The notes beneath the pieces were generated by a model, which was given only the letters and a program-made list of their open reading frames with translations, was not told the origin of the DNA and did not search any database. The position numbers were made by a program, and so were the translations under genes. Below, in pieces: positions 62,781 through 64,000 of a DNA stretch of 64,000 nucleotides; position 1 is the first letter of the stretch; each line of letters opens with the position of its first letter. The stretch is taken from assembly GCF_022524345.1 (NCBI RefSeq), contig NZ_JAKWJU010000002.1, positions 4,998,501 through 5,062,500 on the forward strand, given 5' to 3'. This DNA comes from Streptomyces marispadix. Its GTDB lineage: Bacteria; Actinomycetota; Actinomycetes; Streptomycetales; Streptomycetaceae.

Positions 62781-64000
<1,220 letters not shown>

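Overview
The window is about 70% G+C, uses GTG and TTG starts freely and has several genes with no ribosome binding site but a TANNNT box 6-8 bases before the start codon. Gene content and order (gatC-gatA-gatB, ilvB-ilvN-ilvC, serA, a PucR regulator facing proline catabolism genes, leuB, ilvE, citramalate synthase, accB-accE, two conservons, gltX) match the conserved core of a Streptomyces chromosome. All calls come from reading the sequence and from memory of the families; no database was searched.

Layout. 565-4123: the Asp/Glu-tRNA amidotransferase operon with a small membrane protein inserted between gatA and gatB. 4562-7756: an MMPL exporter and a small membrane protein. 8204-11637: a very small ORF coupled to a large LuxR-type ATPase regulator. 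11808-14784 (minus strand): two tandem DUF6191-like proteins, a PQQ-type sugar dehydrogenase lipoprotein and an aldo/keto reductase. 14973-20271: a 2-hydroxyacid dehydrogenase and a membrane PAS-GGDEF-EAL protein with an intact GGDEF motif but a degenerate EAL domain.

20305-29623: branched-chain amino acid and serine synthesis. ilvB-ilvN-ilvC is preceded by a leader peptide and a rho-independent attenuator; a histidine phosphatase and a GH3 glycosidase lie between ilvC and serA. 29868-37502: DinB/DUF664 protein, GNAT acetyltransferase, M23 metallopeptidase, then the PucR regulator divergent from proline dehydrogenase and P5C dehydrogenase. 37706-43406: HAD hydrolase, a 43-residue basic protein not previously delimited, leuB, ilvE, and citramalate synthase behind what looks like a second transcription attenuator with adjacent isoleucine codons.

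43651-50631: mycothiol-dependent-isomerase-like protein, cytochrome P450, a secreted family 8 polysaccharide lyase, and the acyl-CoA carboxylase beta and epsilon subunits. 50757-62197: a small acidic ORF on the minus strand, then two conservons in tandem (sensor kinase-like CvnA, Roadblock CvnB, DUF742 CvnC, GTPase CvnD). The first cvnA appears broken by two single-base losses. The window ends with a fumarylacetoacetate hydrolase-family gene overlapping the start of gltX, which runs off the edge.

Most interesting: the putative Ile-Ile leader/attenuator before citramalate synthase, the frame breaks in the first cvnA, the near-identical B and D modules of the two conservons, the degenerate EAL domain, and three small ORFs with good translation signals.
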